From the NCBI RefSeq assembly GCF_030160275.1, contig NZ_BSOA01000034.1:179196-243195 (forward strand): a stretch of DNA of 64,000 bases. Direction: 5' to 3'. Origin of the DNA: Dyella flagellata (GTDB lineage Bacteria; Pseudomonadota; Gammaproteobacteria; Xanthomonadales; Rhodanobacteraceae). The position numbers were made by a program, and so were the translations under genes. Positions 25,926 through 34,853 of this stretch are shown piece by piece (the stretch's first letter is position 1; each line of letters starts with the position of its first letter). Below the pieces are notes generated by a model. The model was not told the origin of the DNA and did no database searches. It saw only the letters and a list, made by a program, of their open reading frames with translations.

Positions 25926-28016
25926 TCAGCGCACTGTCGCTCCCGGCTTCGCCCCCTGATCCGCATCCAGCAGAAACAGGTCGCTGCCGCCATCGCCGGC
26001 CGAAAGAATCATCCCTTCGGACAGGCCGAAGCGCATCTTGCGCGGCGCCAGGTTGGCGATGAATACCACATTGCGGCCCACCAGCTTTTCCGGCTCGCCG
26101 TAGGCGGCACGAATGCCGGAGAAGATCTGGCGCTTGCCGAGTGGGCCGGCATCCAGTTCGAAACGTAGCAGCTTGTCCGAGCCGTCCACGAATTCGCATG
26201 CCAGCACCTTGCCGACGCGCAGGTCGAGCTTGGCGAAATCGTCGATGCTGATGACGTTGGATTCTTGGGTAGTGGCGGTGGCTTCGGTCATGGGCTGGCG
26301 GTCTTTCTTGGCAGGTGGCTTGGTTGCGGCGGGTTCCGGCGCGGAACCCAGCGATTCCTTCGAGGCTTCGATCATCGCTTCGATCAGCTTGACATCGATG
26401 CGCGACAGCAACGGCTCGAAGGCTTGGATAGTGTGGTTGTGCAAGGTGGCGCAGGCTGCATCGAATTGCACGATGGGTGCGTCGAGGAATTTCTCCGCTG
26501 CAGCCACCGTAACCGGCAGCACCGGCTTGAGCAGGCCGCCAAGCAGGCGGAAGGCGGCCAGCGCAAACGAGCAGACCTGGTGCAGCTCATTGCGCTGCGC
26601 TTCGTCCTTCGCCATCACCCATGGCGCCTTGATGGCGATGTGGCCATTGACCAGGTCGGCCATCAGCACGAACTTGCGCATCACCTCGGCGAATTCGCCG
26701 CTTTCATACAGCTTGGGCACTTCTTCGTAATGCGAAAGCAGCGCGCGCCACAGCTCGTTCTGTTCGTCCGAGAAGCCGGCGGCCAGGCGTCCGTCGAAGA
26801 ATTTGTGCACGAAACCCGCGGTGCGGCTGGCGATGTTCACCCATTTGCCGATCAGGTGCGAATTGACGCGCTCCTCGAACGCCTTCAGGTCCAGGTCCAC
26901 GTCCACCGGCGCATCGTTGAGCATGGTGGCGAAGTAGTAGCGCAGGAATTCCGGATTCAGGCCGACATCCAGATACGTGCGCGCCTGGATGAAGGTACCG
27001 CGCGACTTGGACATCTTTGCGCCGTTTACCGTGAGGTAGCCGTTGACGTGCAGCGCGGTGGGCGTGCGGAACTGCGCACCATGCAGCATTGCCGGCCAGA
27101 ACAAGCCATGGAAATTGATGATGTCCTTGCCGATGAAGTGGTGCATTTCCGCGCCGCTGTCCGGCGCCAGGAAATCCTCGAACTTCAGGCCGGTGCGGTC
27201 GCACAGGTGCTTGAAGCTGGCCAGGTAGCCGACCGGCGCGTCCAGCCATACATAGAAGAACTTGCCCGGCGCGTCGGGAATCGGAAAGCCGAAGTAGGGC
27301 GCATCGCGTGAGATGTCCCAGTCTTTCAGGCCGCCGTCCAGCCACTCCTTCAGTTTGGCCACCACGCCGGGATTGGCCACCGGCTTGCCCTGCGTGAGCT
27401 TGCCTGCGAACCAGTCACGCAGCAGCGCCTCGAACTTGCCCAGCTCGAAGAAGTAATGCTCCGAATCGCGCAGCACCGGCGTGGCGCCGGAAACCACCGA
27501 ATAGGGATTGATCAGATCGGTGGGAGCGTAGGTGGCACCGCAGTTTTCGCAATTGTCGCCGTACTGGTCCGGCGTGCCGCACTTGGGGCAAGTGCCCTTG
27601 ATGTAGCGGTCCGGCAGGAACATCTGCTTGTCCGGATCGAACAGCTGCTGGATGTCACGCTTGGCGATGTAGCCGCCATCGCGCAGGCGCGTGTAGATCT
27701 GCGAGGCCAGCTCGCGGTTCTCTTGCGAGTGGGTGGTGTAGTAGTTGTCGTAGCTGAAATGGAAGCCGGCGAAGTCGGCTTCATGGCTGGCGCGGATGCC
27801 CTCGATGAAGGCTTCCGGAGAGACGCCGGCCTTTTCCGCGGCGAGCATGATCGGCGTGCCGTGCGCATCGTCCGCCGCTACGAAATGCACCTCGCTACCC
27901 ATCATGCGCTGCGCGCGGACCCAAATGTCGGTCTGGATGTAGCCCAGCATGTGGCCCAGGTGCAGCGGGCCGTTGGCATAGGGCAAGGCGTGGGTGACAA
28001 GTAGGCGACGGCTCAT
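25926..28016 (-). CDS. metG: methionyl-tRNA synthetase
   Basis: The protein has 696 residues. It charges tRNA-Met in the cytoplasm. The HIGH-type motif is in [14 protein letters not shown] near the start and the KMSKS loop is KMSKSRGTF. The zinc-knuckle insertion with four Cys ([17 protein letters not shown], about 145-161) is present. A C-terminal EMAP-like tRNA-binding domain (from [13 protein letters not shown], about 590-696) gives the dimeric long form. The ATG at 28016 is preferred to one six codons upstream because the protein then starts [12 protein letters not shown] like its homologues. Confidence 0.97.
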   Translation of the reverse strand: MSRRLLVTHALPYANGPLHLGHMLGYIQTDIWVRAQRMMGSEVHFVAADDAHGTPIMLAAEKAGVSPEAFIEGIRASHEADFAGFHFSYDNYYTTHSQENRELASQIYTRLRDGGYIAKRDIQQLFDPDKQMFLPDRYIKGTCPKCGTPDQYGDNCENCGATYAPTDLINPYSVVSGATPVLRDSEHYFFELGKFEALLRDWFAGKLTQGKPVANPGVVAKLKEWLDGGLKDWDISRDAPYFGFPIPDAPGKFFYVWLDAPVGYLASFKHLCDRTGLKFEDFLAPDSGAEMHHFIGKDIINFHGLFWPAMLHGAQFRTPTALHVNGYLTVNGAKMSKSRGTFIQARTYLDVGLNPEFLRYYFATMLNDAPVDVDLDLKAFEERVNSHLIGKWVNIASRTAGFVHKFFDGRLAAGFSDEQNELWRALLSHYEEVPKLYESGEFAEVMRKFVLMADLVNGHIAIKAPWVMAKDEAQRNELHQVCSFALAAFRLLGGLLKPVLPVTVAAAEKFLDAPIVQFDAACATLHNHTIQAFEPLLSRIDVKLIEAMIEASKESLGSAPEPAATKPPAKKDRQPMTEATATTQESNVISIDDFAKLDLRVGKVLACEFVDGSDKLLRFELDAGPLGKRQIFSGIRAAYGEPEKLVGRNVVFIANLAPRKMRFGLSEGMILSAGDGGSDLFLLDADQGAKPGATVR

Positions 28017-28118
28017 GGATGGCAGCGGCTCCAAGTGGGCCGTGCATTATGGCATGCGGCGTCGACGACGCTTTGCGGCGAGCGGTGTCAGGAAGCGATT
28101 TCCGCACGATTGCATGAT

Positions 28119-28136
28119 TATGCACGTTTGTGTACA
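28119..28136. promoter_or_regulatory. possible operator in the metG / MFS intergenic region
   Basis: TATGCACGTTTGTGTACA is an imperfect palindrome (5 of 7 outer positions) in an A+T-rich patch upstream of the carrier-phosphatase-DeoR operon. It could be the binding site of the operon's own DeoR-type regulator. This rests on symmetry and position alone. Confidence 0.25.
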
Positions 28137-28168
28137 TTTATTCGCATTGCGAGCAAGACGATCGAGCA

Positions 28169-29344
28169 GTGAAGACCACTCACGAAGCGGCAGCCGCAGG
28201 CAGCCAAACGGCTTCGCACCCTGCCGCCCGCCGGGCGACGCGGCTGATTTTTCTGGTTTCCGGCATGGCCATGTCGGCCTGGGCGCCGATGGTGCCCTAC
28301 GTCAAGCTTCGTCTCGGGCTGGACGATGCGCAGCTGGGCAGTGCCCTGCTGGCCTTCGGCGGCGGCTCGATGCTGTCGATGCCGTTCGTGGGCTTGCTGG
28401 CGCATCGGCTGGGCAATCGCACGATGATCATGGCGGCCGGGCTGCTGACGTGCCTGGCTCTGCCGATGCTTGCGCGGGTATCCAGCGTGGTGATGCTGGT
28501 GGTCACCTTGCTGTATTTCGGCGCGATGCTGGGGGCGCTGAACGTGGCCATGAACGCGTATGCCGTCGAAGTGGAGCGCCGCAGCGGCGATCGCCTGATG
28601 TCCGGTTTCCATGGCCTGTTCAGCGTTGGTGGCCTGTCGGGCGCGGCATTGTTGAGCGCTTTGCTGGCGCTTGGACTGACTTTGCCCTTTGCCGCGGTGG
28701 CCATCGCCGTCGCACTGGCGTTGACCGTGCTGTGGTTGCGTGATGACCTGCGTGGCGACGCCAACTCGGCCAGCGTTGATATCGGGCGGAAAAGCCGGCT
28801 GGGCCTGCCGCATGCACGCGCCTGCTTGCTTGGCCTGTTGTGTTTTGTCAGCTTCATGGCCGAAGGTGCGATGCTGGACTGGAGCGCGGTATTCCTGCGC
28901 GACGTACGCGGCGTCGCACCGGCGTCGGCTGGGTTCGGCTACGCATGCTTCTCCGTGGCGATGGCAGCAGGGCGTTTTTCCGGCGACCGGCTGATTGCGC
29001 GCCATGGCCCGGCGTGGGCGATGCGCGTGGGCGCGGGCCTTGCCGCGGCGGGTTTTCTGCTGGTGGCCTGTGTGCCGGTACCGGCTGTTGCCTTGCTCGG
29101 CTTCGTGTTGATCGGCCTGGGCGCGTCGAACATTGTGCCGGTGATGTTCAGCGCGGCCGGGCGCCTGGCCGGCACGCCGCCGGCGGTGGCGATCGCCACC
29201 GCCACTACGCTGGGCTATGTAGGGCTGCTGAGCGGACCGGCACTGATCGGCTTTGTGGCGCATGCCAGCAGCCTGTCGGCCGCCTTCGTTGGAATGGCCG
29301 GGTTGCTGGTGCTGGTGGCTTTGTCGGCGAGGATAGCGCGGTGA
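28169..29344 (+). CDS. MFS transporter (YbjJ/fucose-permease-like)
   Basis: The protein has 391 residues from a GTG at 28169; a GTG at 28130 is an alternative. Twelve hydrophobic helices are visible, with the loop AHRLGNRTMIM after helix 2 and an internal repeat after about residue 200. The pattern NVAMNAYAVEVERRSGDRLMSGFHGLFSVGG is typical of the YbjJ/FucP-like sugar-porter group. It overlaps the downstream HAD gene by one base, and a DeoR regulator follows, which suggests transport of a sugar or sugar derivative. Confidence 0.85.
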   Translation: MKTTHEAAAAGSQTASHPAARRATRLIFLVSGMAMSAWAPMVPYVKLRLGLDDAQLGSALLAFGGGSMLSMPFVGLLAHRLGNRTMIMAAGLLTCLALPMLARVSSVVMLVVTLLYFGAMLGALNVAMNAYAVEVERRSGDRLMSGFHGLFSVGGLSGAALLSALLALGLTLPFAAVAIAVALALTVLWLRDDLRGDANSASVDIGRKSRLGLPHARACLLGLLCFVSFMAEGAMLDWSAVFLRDVRGVAPASAGFGYACFSVAMAAGRFSGDRLIARHGPAWAMRVGAGLAAAGFLLVACVPVPAVALLGFVLIGLGASNIVPVMFSAAGRLAGTPPAVAIATATTLGYVGLLSGPALIGFVAHASSLSAAFVGMAGLLVLVALSARIAR

Positions 29345-29985
29345 TGAGCAGACGTATCGATACAGTGGTCTTTGATCTTGGCAATGTGCTGATCGGCTGG
29401 GATCCGCGGCGCCTGTACCGTCAATTGATCGAGGACGAAGCGCAGATGGAATGGTTTCTGCGCGAGGTGTGCAGCGGCGAATGGAACGAGCAGCAGGACA
29501 AGGGCCGTCCCTGGGTCGAAGGCACGGCGCTATTGCGCGCGCAGTTTCCCGAGTACGCCGAACTGATCGACGCCTATCACCTGCGCTGGAAAGAAACCCT
29601 GCTCGGCCCGATCGAGGGCAGCGTCGCGCTGCTGGCGGAACTGAAAGCGCGCGGCGTGCGCCTGCTGGCGCTCACCAACTGGTCGCAGGAAACGTTTCCG
29701 ATTGCGCGGCAGCTTTATCCCTTTCTGCAGTGGTTCGAAGGCATTGTGGTGTCCGGCGAGGAACGCCTGCTGAAGCCGGACCGGCGCATCTATCAACGCC
29801 TGCTGCAACGTTATGCAGTCGACCCTGCCACTGCGCTGTACATCGACGACTCCCAGGGCAATGTGGCGGCAGCCGAAGCCTTGGGGCTGCACGGCTGGTG
29901 GTTCCGCGAGCCGGCCGGGTTGCGCGTGCACCTCGTAGAACTGGGCCTGCTTGAACGCGAGACGCAGGTGGCCGGCCATGGCTAA
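29344..29985 (+). CDS. HAD-superfamily hydrolase (YihX-like phosphatase)
   Basis: The protein has 213 residues. HAD motif I is VVFDLGNVL with the nucleophile Asp11; the usual second Asp is Asn, as in the YihX and epoxide-hydrolase-N-terminal-like branch. Motif II is LLALTNWS, the motif III Lys is in LLKPDRRIY, and motif IV is ALYIDDSQGN. A helical cap lies between motifs I and II. YihX acts on glucose-1-phosphate, so a sugar-phosphate substrate fits the transporter context, but the substrate is inferred. It is translationally coupled on both sides. Confidence 0.88.
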   Translation: MSRRIDTVVFDLGNVLIGWDPRRLYRQLIEDEAQMEWFLREVCSGEWNEQQDKGRPWVEGTALLRAQFPEYAELIDAYHLRWKETLLGPIEGSVALLAELKARGVRLLALTNWSQETFPIARQLYPFLQWFEGIVVSGEERLLKPDRRIYQRLLQRYAVDPATALYIDDSQGNVAAAEALGLHGWWFREPAGLRVHLVELGLLERETQVAGHG

Positions 29986-30787
29986 ACCTCCCGTTTCGGT
30001 CATCGATCGCAATGCGCTGCCCGAGGAGCGTCAACAGCGCATCCTGGCGCGGCTGCGCAGTGAAGGACGCGTAGTGGCGGCCGAGCTGGCGGAGGCCTTC
30101 GAGGTCTCCGAGGATTCGATCCGGCGCGATTTACGCGAACTGGCGGCACAAGGCTTGTGCAAACGTGTTTACGGCGGGGCATTGTTGCCCACGGTCACGT
30201 TGACACCGCTCAAGCAGCGGCGCACTGAACATCCGTTGCGCAAGCAGGCGCTTGCACGCAAAGCCGTGAGCCTGTCGAAACCGGGGCAGACGCTGCTGAT
30301 CGATGCCGGCACCACCAATGCCGCCATCGCGGCAGCGTTGCCGGTAGATGCGCGGCTCACCGTGATCACCAATGCGCCGCATATCGCGCAGCTGCTGCTC
30401 GACCGGGAAGGTTTCGAAGTGCTGTTGGTCGGTGGCCGTATCGACCCGTCCATCGGCGGCGCGATCGGTGCGCAAGCGGTGGAGCAGGTGAGAAGGATGC
30501 GCGCGGATTTGTGCTTTCCCGGCGCCTGCGCCATCGACGCCGCGCACGGCCTGTGGGGTTTCGACAGCGAGGAGTCGCTGTTCAAGCGGGCGATGATCGA
30601 AGCCAGCGACGAAACGGTGGTGGTGGCCAGCGATGACAAGCTTGGCGCCGTGGCCGCCCATCAGGTGGCGGAACTCGCGCGTGTGCAACACCTGGTGGTG
30701 GAGCACTCGGCGGACCGTGCCGTACGTGCGGCTTTCGCGGCGCACGGTGTGATGGTGCATCGAGCCGAGGCGGTATCAGGGGCGTAG
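29978..30787 (+). CDS. DeoR-family transcriptional regulator
   Basis: The protein has 269 residues. A DeoR winged helix at about 17-72 (ERQQRILARLRSEGRVVAAE, then SEDSIRRDLRELAAQGL) is followed by the DeoRC sugar-phosphate sensor domain with LLIDAGTTNAAIAAAL. DeoR repressors of this type respond to phosphorylated sugars, matching the carrier and phosphatase with which it forms an operon (overlap of 8 bases with the HAD gene). The TAG stop codon is the opening of a palindromic repeat. Confidence 0.92.
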   Translation: MAKPPVSVIDRNALPEERQQRILARLRSEGRVVAAELAEAFEVSEDSIRRDLRELAAQGLCKRVYGGALLPTVTLTPLKQRRTEHPLRKQALARKAVSLSKPGQTLLIDAGTTNAAIAAALPVDARLTVITNAPHIAQLLLDREGFEVLLVGGRIDPSIGGAIGAQAVEQVRRMRADLCFPGACAIDAAHGLWGFDSEESLFKRAMIEASDETVVVASDDKLGAVAAHQVAELARVQHLVVEHSADRAVRAAFAAHGVMVHRAEAVSGA

Positions 30788-30857
30788 GCTGGGATGACAA
30801 TCCCAGCATTGTCCTGTTCGAGGCCCAAGCGATTCTGGGATTGTCATCCCAGCCTAC
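30784..30857. repeat. paired palindromic repeat (TAGGCTGGGAT family), copy 3
   Basis: Inverted arms at 30784-30807 and 30835-30857 surround a 27-base spacer. The left arm contains the deoR-type gene's TAG stop (30785-30787) and the right arm contains the TGA stop of the convergent YdjM-like gene (30844-30846). The element probably ends both transcripts. Confidence 0.9.
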
Positions 30858-31374
30858 GGGTTATTCGCCAACGCCACACGACTAGGGCGATCACGCTTAT
30901 GGGCAGCCATACCCAAAGCAGCTCCGAGGCGATCACCGTCCAGGCTCTCGCGCTGAAAAAATGCACGCCGATGGGCGAAACGTGGATCGGATGCCAAGGG
31001 AAGAAATAGCGCTGGGTGCTGAACGGCCAGGCGATGGCAACGCCAAGGCCGCCGTCGGTGAGCATGTCCAGCAGGGGATGCGACACGGCGGACAGGCCGA
31101 CAAATGCAAACGTGCGTGTGGCCGTACTGCGCAGCGGGCGATGCAGCAGTGCGGCAAGCATGGCAATGCATACAGCAAACAGCAGTGAATGCATGGCGCC
31201 GCGGTGCCCGAACGCATCGGCATAGGGAATACCGAGCTTGAAACTCAGCGTGTCGGCGTCCGGCAACATGGCTGCGATCACGCCGGTACAAAGCAATCTC
31301 CTGCTTATGCGTTGTTTGCCTGCGGCGGCACCAAGCAGGGCAGGGACGGCGGCGTGGGTGAAGATGGTGGGCAT
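30844..31374 (-). CDS. YdjM-like membrane-bound metal-dependent hydrolase (DUF457)
   Basis: The protein has 176 residues. The family's metal-binding His/Asp residues are visible in FTHAAVP near the start, LPDADTLSF, FGHRGAMHS and HPLLDMLTDGG, spread between four hydrophobic segments. Members are inner-membrane proteins; E. coli YdjM is LexA-controlled, but no LexA box is evident here. The ATG at 31374 gives the standard MPTIFTHA start. The last four residues (RRLG) and the stop are encoded by the repeat at 30835-30857. Confidence 0.85.
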   Translation of the reverse strand: MPTIFTHAAVPALLGAAAGKQRISRRLLCTGVIAAMLPDADTLSFKLGIPYADAFGHRGAMHSLLFAVCIAMLAALLHRPLRSTATRTFAFVGLSAVSHPLLDMLTDGGLGVAIAWPFSTQRYFFPWHPIHVSPIGVHFFSARAWTVIASELLWVWLPISVIALVVWRWRITRRLG

Positions 31375-31481
31375 GGCGGTTCCAATCCCTGGGACGCTTA
31401 GCATGCCCTGGCCGGCATGTCCGCGCATAGTGCGCGCAATCCAGCATCCTCCCCTACTACACGTAGGGGAGGATGCAACCG

Positions 31482-33284
31482 TTACGGATTGGTCACGGTC
31501 AAGGTAACCGGTCCTGCCAGCACGGTATAACCATTGTTGTACAGGTACCACACGTTGTAAGTACCTGGAGCAAGGCTGGAGGTGTCGAACGTCACCGTGC
31601 CGTTGGCGCTCGGCGTGTACTGCCAGCTGGTGGAGGCACTGTTGCCGGGGCTGCTGCCCGGCTTGTAGATGCCGATCCAGTTCTGGCTATTGAGCTGGCT
31701 CACCGGCGTGGCGTAGTCGAAGTGCACATAGGTGCCCTGGCTGACGCTCGGCATGGTGTTGCTGAGGCTTGGCGTACTGATGGCTTGTGTCGCGACGAAA
31801 GCATCGTTGATCGGCTGCGCGTACTGGTCGTTGTGCGTGAGCGGTGCGATGCCCAGCGCGCTTTCGATGGTGCTGCCAATGCTGTAGTGGTTGTAGCTGG
31901 CGTTGCTGACGTAGCCCGCTTGCACCGTACCCGGCGAGCCCAGTACGAAGGTTGCCACATGATTGCTGCCGGAAGCTTCGGATTCGTCCCAGGTAAGGAT
32001 CAGCAATGAGCGCTGCTGCGTCCATACGGGCGAATTGAAGATCGGCTGCAAGGTCTGCTGCAGCCAGCCGTTCTGCACCTGCAGGCTCTGCGCCGAACCG
32101 TTGCCGGAAGCTTCGCCGTCGTAATAGTCGTCCGCGGCGATCCAGGCAAAGTTCGGCGTGGTGGCGGCCGATTGCAGGTCGGTGCTCAGCTGCGTGGTAT
32201 CGAACAGATGCGCGGCGCAACGCGTGGTGTTGGAGGAAATGTTGGTGAAATTGATGAACGGCGCGTCATCCGGCTCGTAGTAGCTGTCGTTGTTGTTGCT
32301 GGTGTTGCATGGCGTGCCCATGCCTTGCTCGTAGGCTTTCCAGGATTGACCGGCCGCTTCGAGTTCGTCGCCGATGTGCTGGGCGGTCACCTTGATGTTG
32401 GGGAAATAGATCGCGCCCTTCACGAAGGTATCGCCGCCGGCGATCGACAGATAGTTTTCGTCGCTGGGGTGGTAGACGCCGCTGTAGTTGTCCAGCAGGG
32501 TGCCTTGGTTGGCGAGACTGTTAATGAAGGGAGCATCGGTGGTGTCGCCGATCACCTGGTCGTAATTGGTGTTTTCCATCATCACCACGAAGACGTGATC
32601 GAACGCCGGTACCTGTGAGACGGGTGCCTGCAGGCTAGGCGCGGCGAGGGGTGTGGACAGCGTCAGCGACAGATTGTCGGCATAGCCGATGTTGTAGGAC
32701 GCCGAGGTATTGTTGAACTGCAGCAGCACCGAGATCGTGCGCGTGCCTGCCGGCACGTTGCCGGTAGCCGATTTGGCGATAAAGCCGCTCTTGCTATTGC
32801 GCGCCGAGGCATTCACGCCTGCCAACTGCGCCGGCGTGCCCAGCGGATTGCCATTGGCGTCGAGAAAGGTGGCCGTCACGATGGCTTGCCCGTTGTAAAC
32901 GGTATAGCCACCCAGCCAACCCGAAAGCGTGTAGCTGATGTTGCCGCCGTCGATGGCGCCGGCAGCGCTGGAAACGTCCACGTTCTGGCGCAGCGCGGAG
33001 TCGCCGTACGGGCCGTCGGCAATGAACGCATTGCCGCGTGATGCACCGCCCGGCGTGCTGAAACTGCCGATCGAATAGCAAACCGTCGACGGGTTGCCTT
33101 GCGTCACCGTCCAGCCCGGCACGGTATTCACGGCGGACCAGTCGGTGGTGCAGGTGCCGGCTTCGCCATCGCCGTTCACCAGCAGGTTGCCGCTGTTGGT
33201 GGCGAACGCCGGTGTGGCGAACAGGCCGCTCAGACAGGCCGTCGCGAGCACCTTTCTTACGCATGACTTACGCAGGTTACGCAT
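31482..33284 (-). CDS. secreted phosphoesterase/acid phosphatase (PF04185-type)
   Basis: The protein has 600 residues. A signal peptide ends at TPAFA (about 27). An N-terminal beta-sandwich (about 30-200; NLLVNGDGEAG, NISYTLSGWLGG) resembles carbohydrate-binding or DUF642-like modules. The catalytic domain opens with VFVVMMENTNYDQVIGD (about 215), the metal/nucleophile motif of the phospholipase C/AcpA phosphoesterase family, and includes NYLSIAGGD and ILTWDESEASGSNH. A C-terminal Ig-like domain (about 505-600) completes it. It should release phosphate from organic esters outside the cytoplasm. A longer upstream frame is rejected; AAGGGGAG precedes the chosen ATG. Confidence 0.87.
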   Translation of the reverse strand: MRNLRKSCVRKVLATACLSGLFATPAFATNSGNLLVNGDGEAGTCTTDWSAVNTVPGWTVTQGNPSTVCYSIGSFSTPGGASRGNAFIADGPYGDSALRQNVDVSSAAGAIDGGNISYTLSGWLGGYTVYNGQAIVTATFLDANGNPLGTPAQLAGVNASARNSKSGFIAKSATGNVPAGTRTISVLLQFNNTSASYNIGYADNLSLTLSTPLAAPSLQAPVSQVPAFDHVFVVMMENTNYDQVIGDTTDAPFINSLANQGTLLDNYSGVYHPSDENYLSIAGGDTFVKGAIYFPNIKVTAQHIGDELEAAGQSWKAYEQGMGTPCNTSNNNDSYYEPDDAPFINFTNISSNTTRCAAHLFDTTQLSTDLQSAATTPNFAWIAADDYYDGEASGNGSAQSLQVQNGWLQQTLQPIFNSPVWTQQRSLLILTWDESEASGSNHVATFVLGSPGTVQAGYVSNASYNHYSIGSTIESALGIAPLTHNDQYAQPINDAFVATQAISTPSLSNTMPSVSQGTYVHFDYATPVSQLNSQNWIGIYKPGSSPGNSASTSWQYTPSANGTVTFDTSSLAPGTYNVWYLYNNGYTVLAGPVTLTVTNP

Positions 33285-33415
33285 ACGCAAACTCCCCTTG
33301 CTGTGATGAGAAGGGCCAGACTGTGCAGCAATGTGGTTGCGCGCACGCGACGGAGAGAGGACAACCCGGGGCACTTGGCGCCGACCCGGACGAGTGGGAG
33401 GGAAGCCGCTTTTCA

Positions 33416-34849
33416 TCACCGCTGGCGCTCTGACGCTGCGAGACTCCCCGGCCGCAACCAGCACGCCGTTCCAGAGATGGTGAGCAAGGCCATCAAGCCA
33501 GCCAATTCCAGTTGCAACCACGGCATGCCATGCAGGGGAAACAGGAGCAACGCCGTGGTCACCAGCAGCACGGCGCAAGCCAACCATTGGCGCAGCAAGT
33601 TGATCTGGCTGAGCAGGTCCAAGCGCCACAGCAGCAGCCAGCCGGTGAGTAGCACGCCAAGCAGGGCCGAGAGTGCAATACCGGGTAGGCCCAGCCAGTG
33701 CGGCAGCAACAGCAATGCGAGCGCGTTCAGTGCGCTGCCACTGAGTTCGCAGTGCATCGGAGTGCGCGTGTCGCCTTGCGCATAGCCATAGCGAGCCAGC
33801 ATGGCGTTCCAACTGCCGAATACGGTGACGCCTGCAAACCACGCCAATAGACCGGGTAGCGGCCCGACGGCGAGATTGTGCGGCAGTAACCAGGCGACCA
33901 AGGTGGGTGCTGCACCAATCAAGGTCACCGCGGCCGGCAAGGTCAGCAACGTGGAAACGGCCAGGCCTCGGCGCAATAGCCCCAGTCGGCGCTGGTTCTG
34001 GTCGTGGCGTCCCAGCAGGCTCAACAAGACCTGGTTCAACCCCATCAAGGCGACCAACGGCAGGTTGACCAGTTTGCGTGCCAGGTTGACGACGGTGATC
34101 ACACCGGCGCCCAACAACGATGCGGCGATGCGTTCGACCAGCATCAAACCCTGGCTGGCGCCGCTGCTGGCCAATAGCGGCAGCAGACGACGATAGAGTT
34201 CGACGCTATCGGCGCGTTCGATACGCAACTGCCACGGGCGCCAACCATCGCGGCCCAGTCCTGGCAACAACGCCAGCGCCATCAGCAGGCTGCCTGCGAC
34301 GAAGGCCAGGCACAAGGGCTTTTCCTGGACGTGCCTGCCGCCCATCAGCAGCACCAGCACCGGCAGCACGTTGTAGAGCAACGAGCCCATCCCGGCGACG
34401 ACAAAGCGCGCCGTGGCCTGATGCGGCACTGACCACAGCGCTTGCAGCACGATGCCCGGCAAGCACCAGGCCAGCACACGCAAGCTTTCCGCGGCTTGTG
34501 CACGAGCTGCCGGGGGCAGGCCGGGACCGATCATGCTGCTCAACGGTGTGGCGAGCAGGCAGATCAGGCTGGCCAACAGCAAACCCAGCAACAACAAATG
34601 CGTGTTCTGGCCGCGCAGCCACGCGACGCGCTTTGCTGCAGCGTGCTGTTGGTAAATTGGCAACGCCGCGGCTCCGACCAGGCCGCCGGCCAGCGCCATG
34701 CGCACCGCTTCAGGCAGGAACATGGCGATCAGGAAGGCATCCGTGCGCGCGCCGCTGCCCCAGTCGGCAACCAGCAGCCATTCGCGTGCGAAGCCCGCCA
34801 GCAAGCCGGCAAGCGTAGCGAGGGTAAGTTTGAAGGTCGCGGCAAACAT
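33416..34849 (-). CDS. MurJ/MVF-type polysaccharide flippase (PslK-like)
   Basis: The protein has 477 residues and 12-14 hydrophobic helices. The N-terminal pattern GFAREWLLVADWGSGARTDAF and LPEAVRMALAGGLVGAAALP is that of the MurJ/MviN lipid-II-flippase family rather than Wzx. In the Psl pathway the MurJ-like PslK is the proposed translocator of the lipid-linked repeat unit. It is the last gene of the exopolysaccharide operon, starting four bases after the acyltransferase stop. A housekeeping MurJ role is less likely in this context. Confidence 0.85.
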   Translation of the reverse strand: MFAATFKLTLATLAGLLAGFAREWLLVADWGSGARTDAFLIAMFLPEAVRMALAGGLVGAAALPIYQQHAAAKRVAWLRGQNTHLLLLGLLLASLICLLATPLSSMIGPGLPPAARAQAAESLRVLAWCLPGIVLQALWSVPHQATARFVVAGMGSLLYNVLPVLVLLMGGRHVQEKPLCLAFVAGSLLMALALLPGLGRDGWRPWQLRIERADSVELYRRLLPLLASSGASQGLMLVERIAASLLGAGVITVVNLARKLVNLPLVALMGLNQVLLSLLGRHDQNQRRLGLLRRGLAVSTLLTLPAAVTLIGAAPTLVAWLLPHNLAVGPLPGLLAWFAGVTVFGSWNAMLARYGYAQGDTRTPMHCELSGSALNALALLLLPHWLGLPGIALSALLGVLLTGWLLLWRLDLLSQINLLRQWLACAVLLVTTALLLFPLHGMPWLQLELAGLMALLTISGTACWLRPGSLAASERQR

Positions 34850-34853
34850 GCGT

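Noticed and set aside
33285..33842. N-terminal extension of the phosphoesterase frame
   Set aside because: The extension overlaps the flippase gene and would bury the signal peptide; a good ribosome site precedes the internal ATG at 33284.
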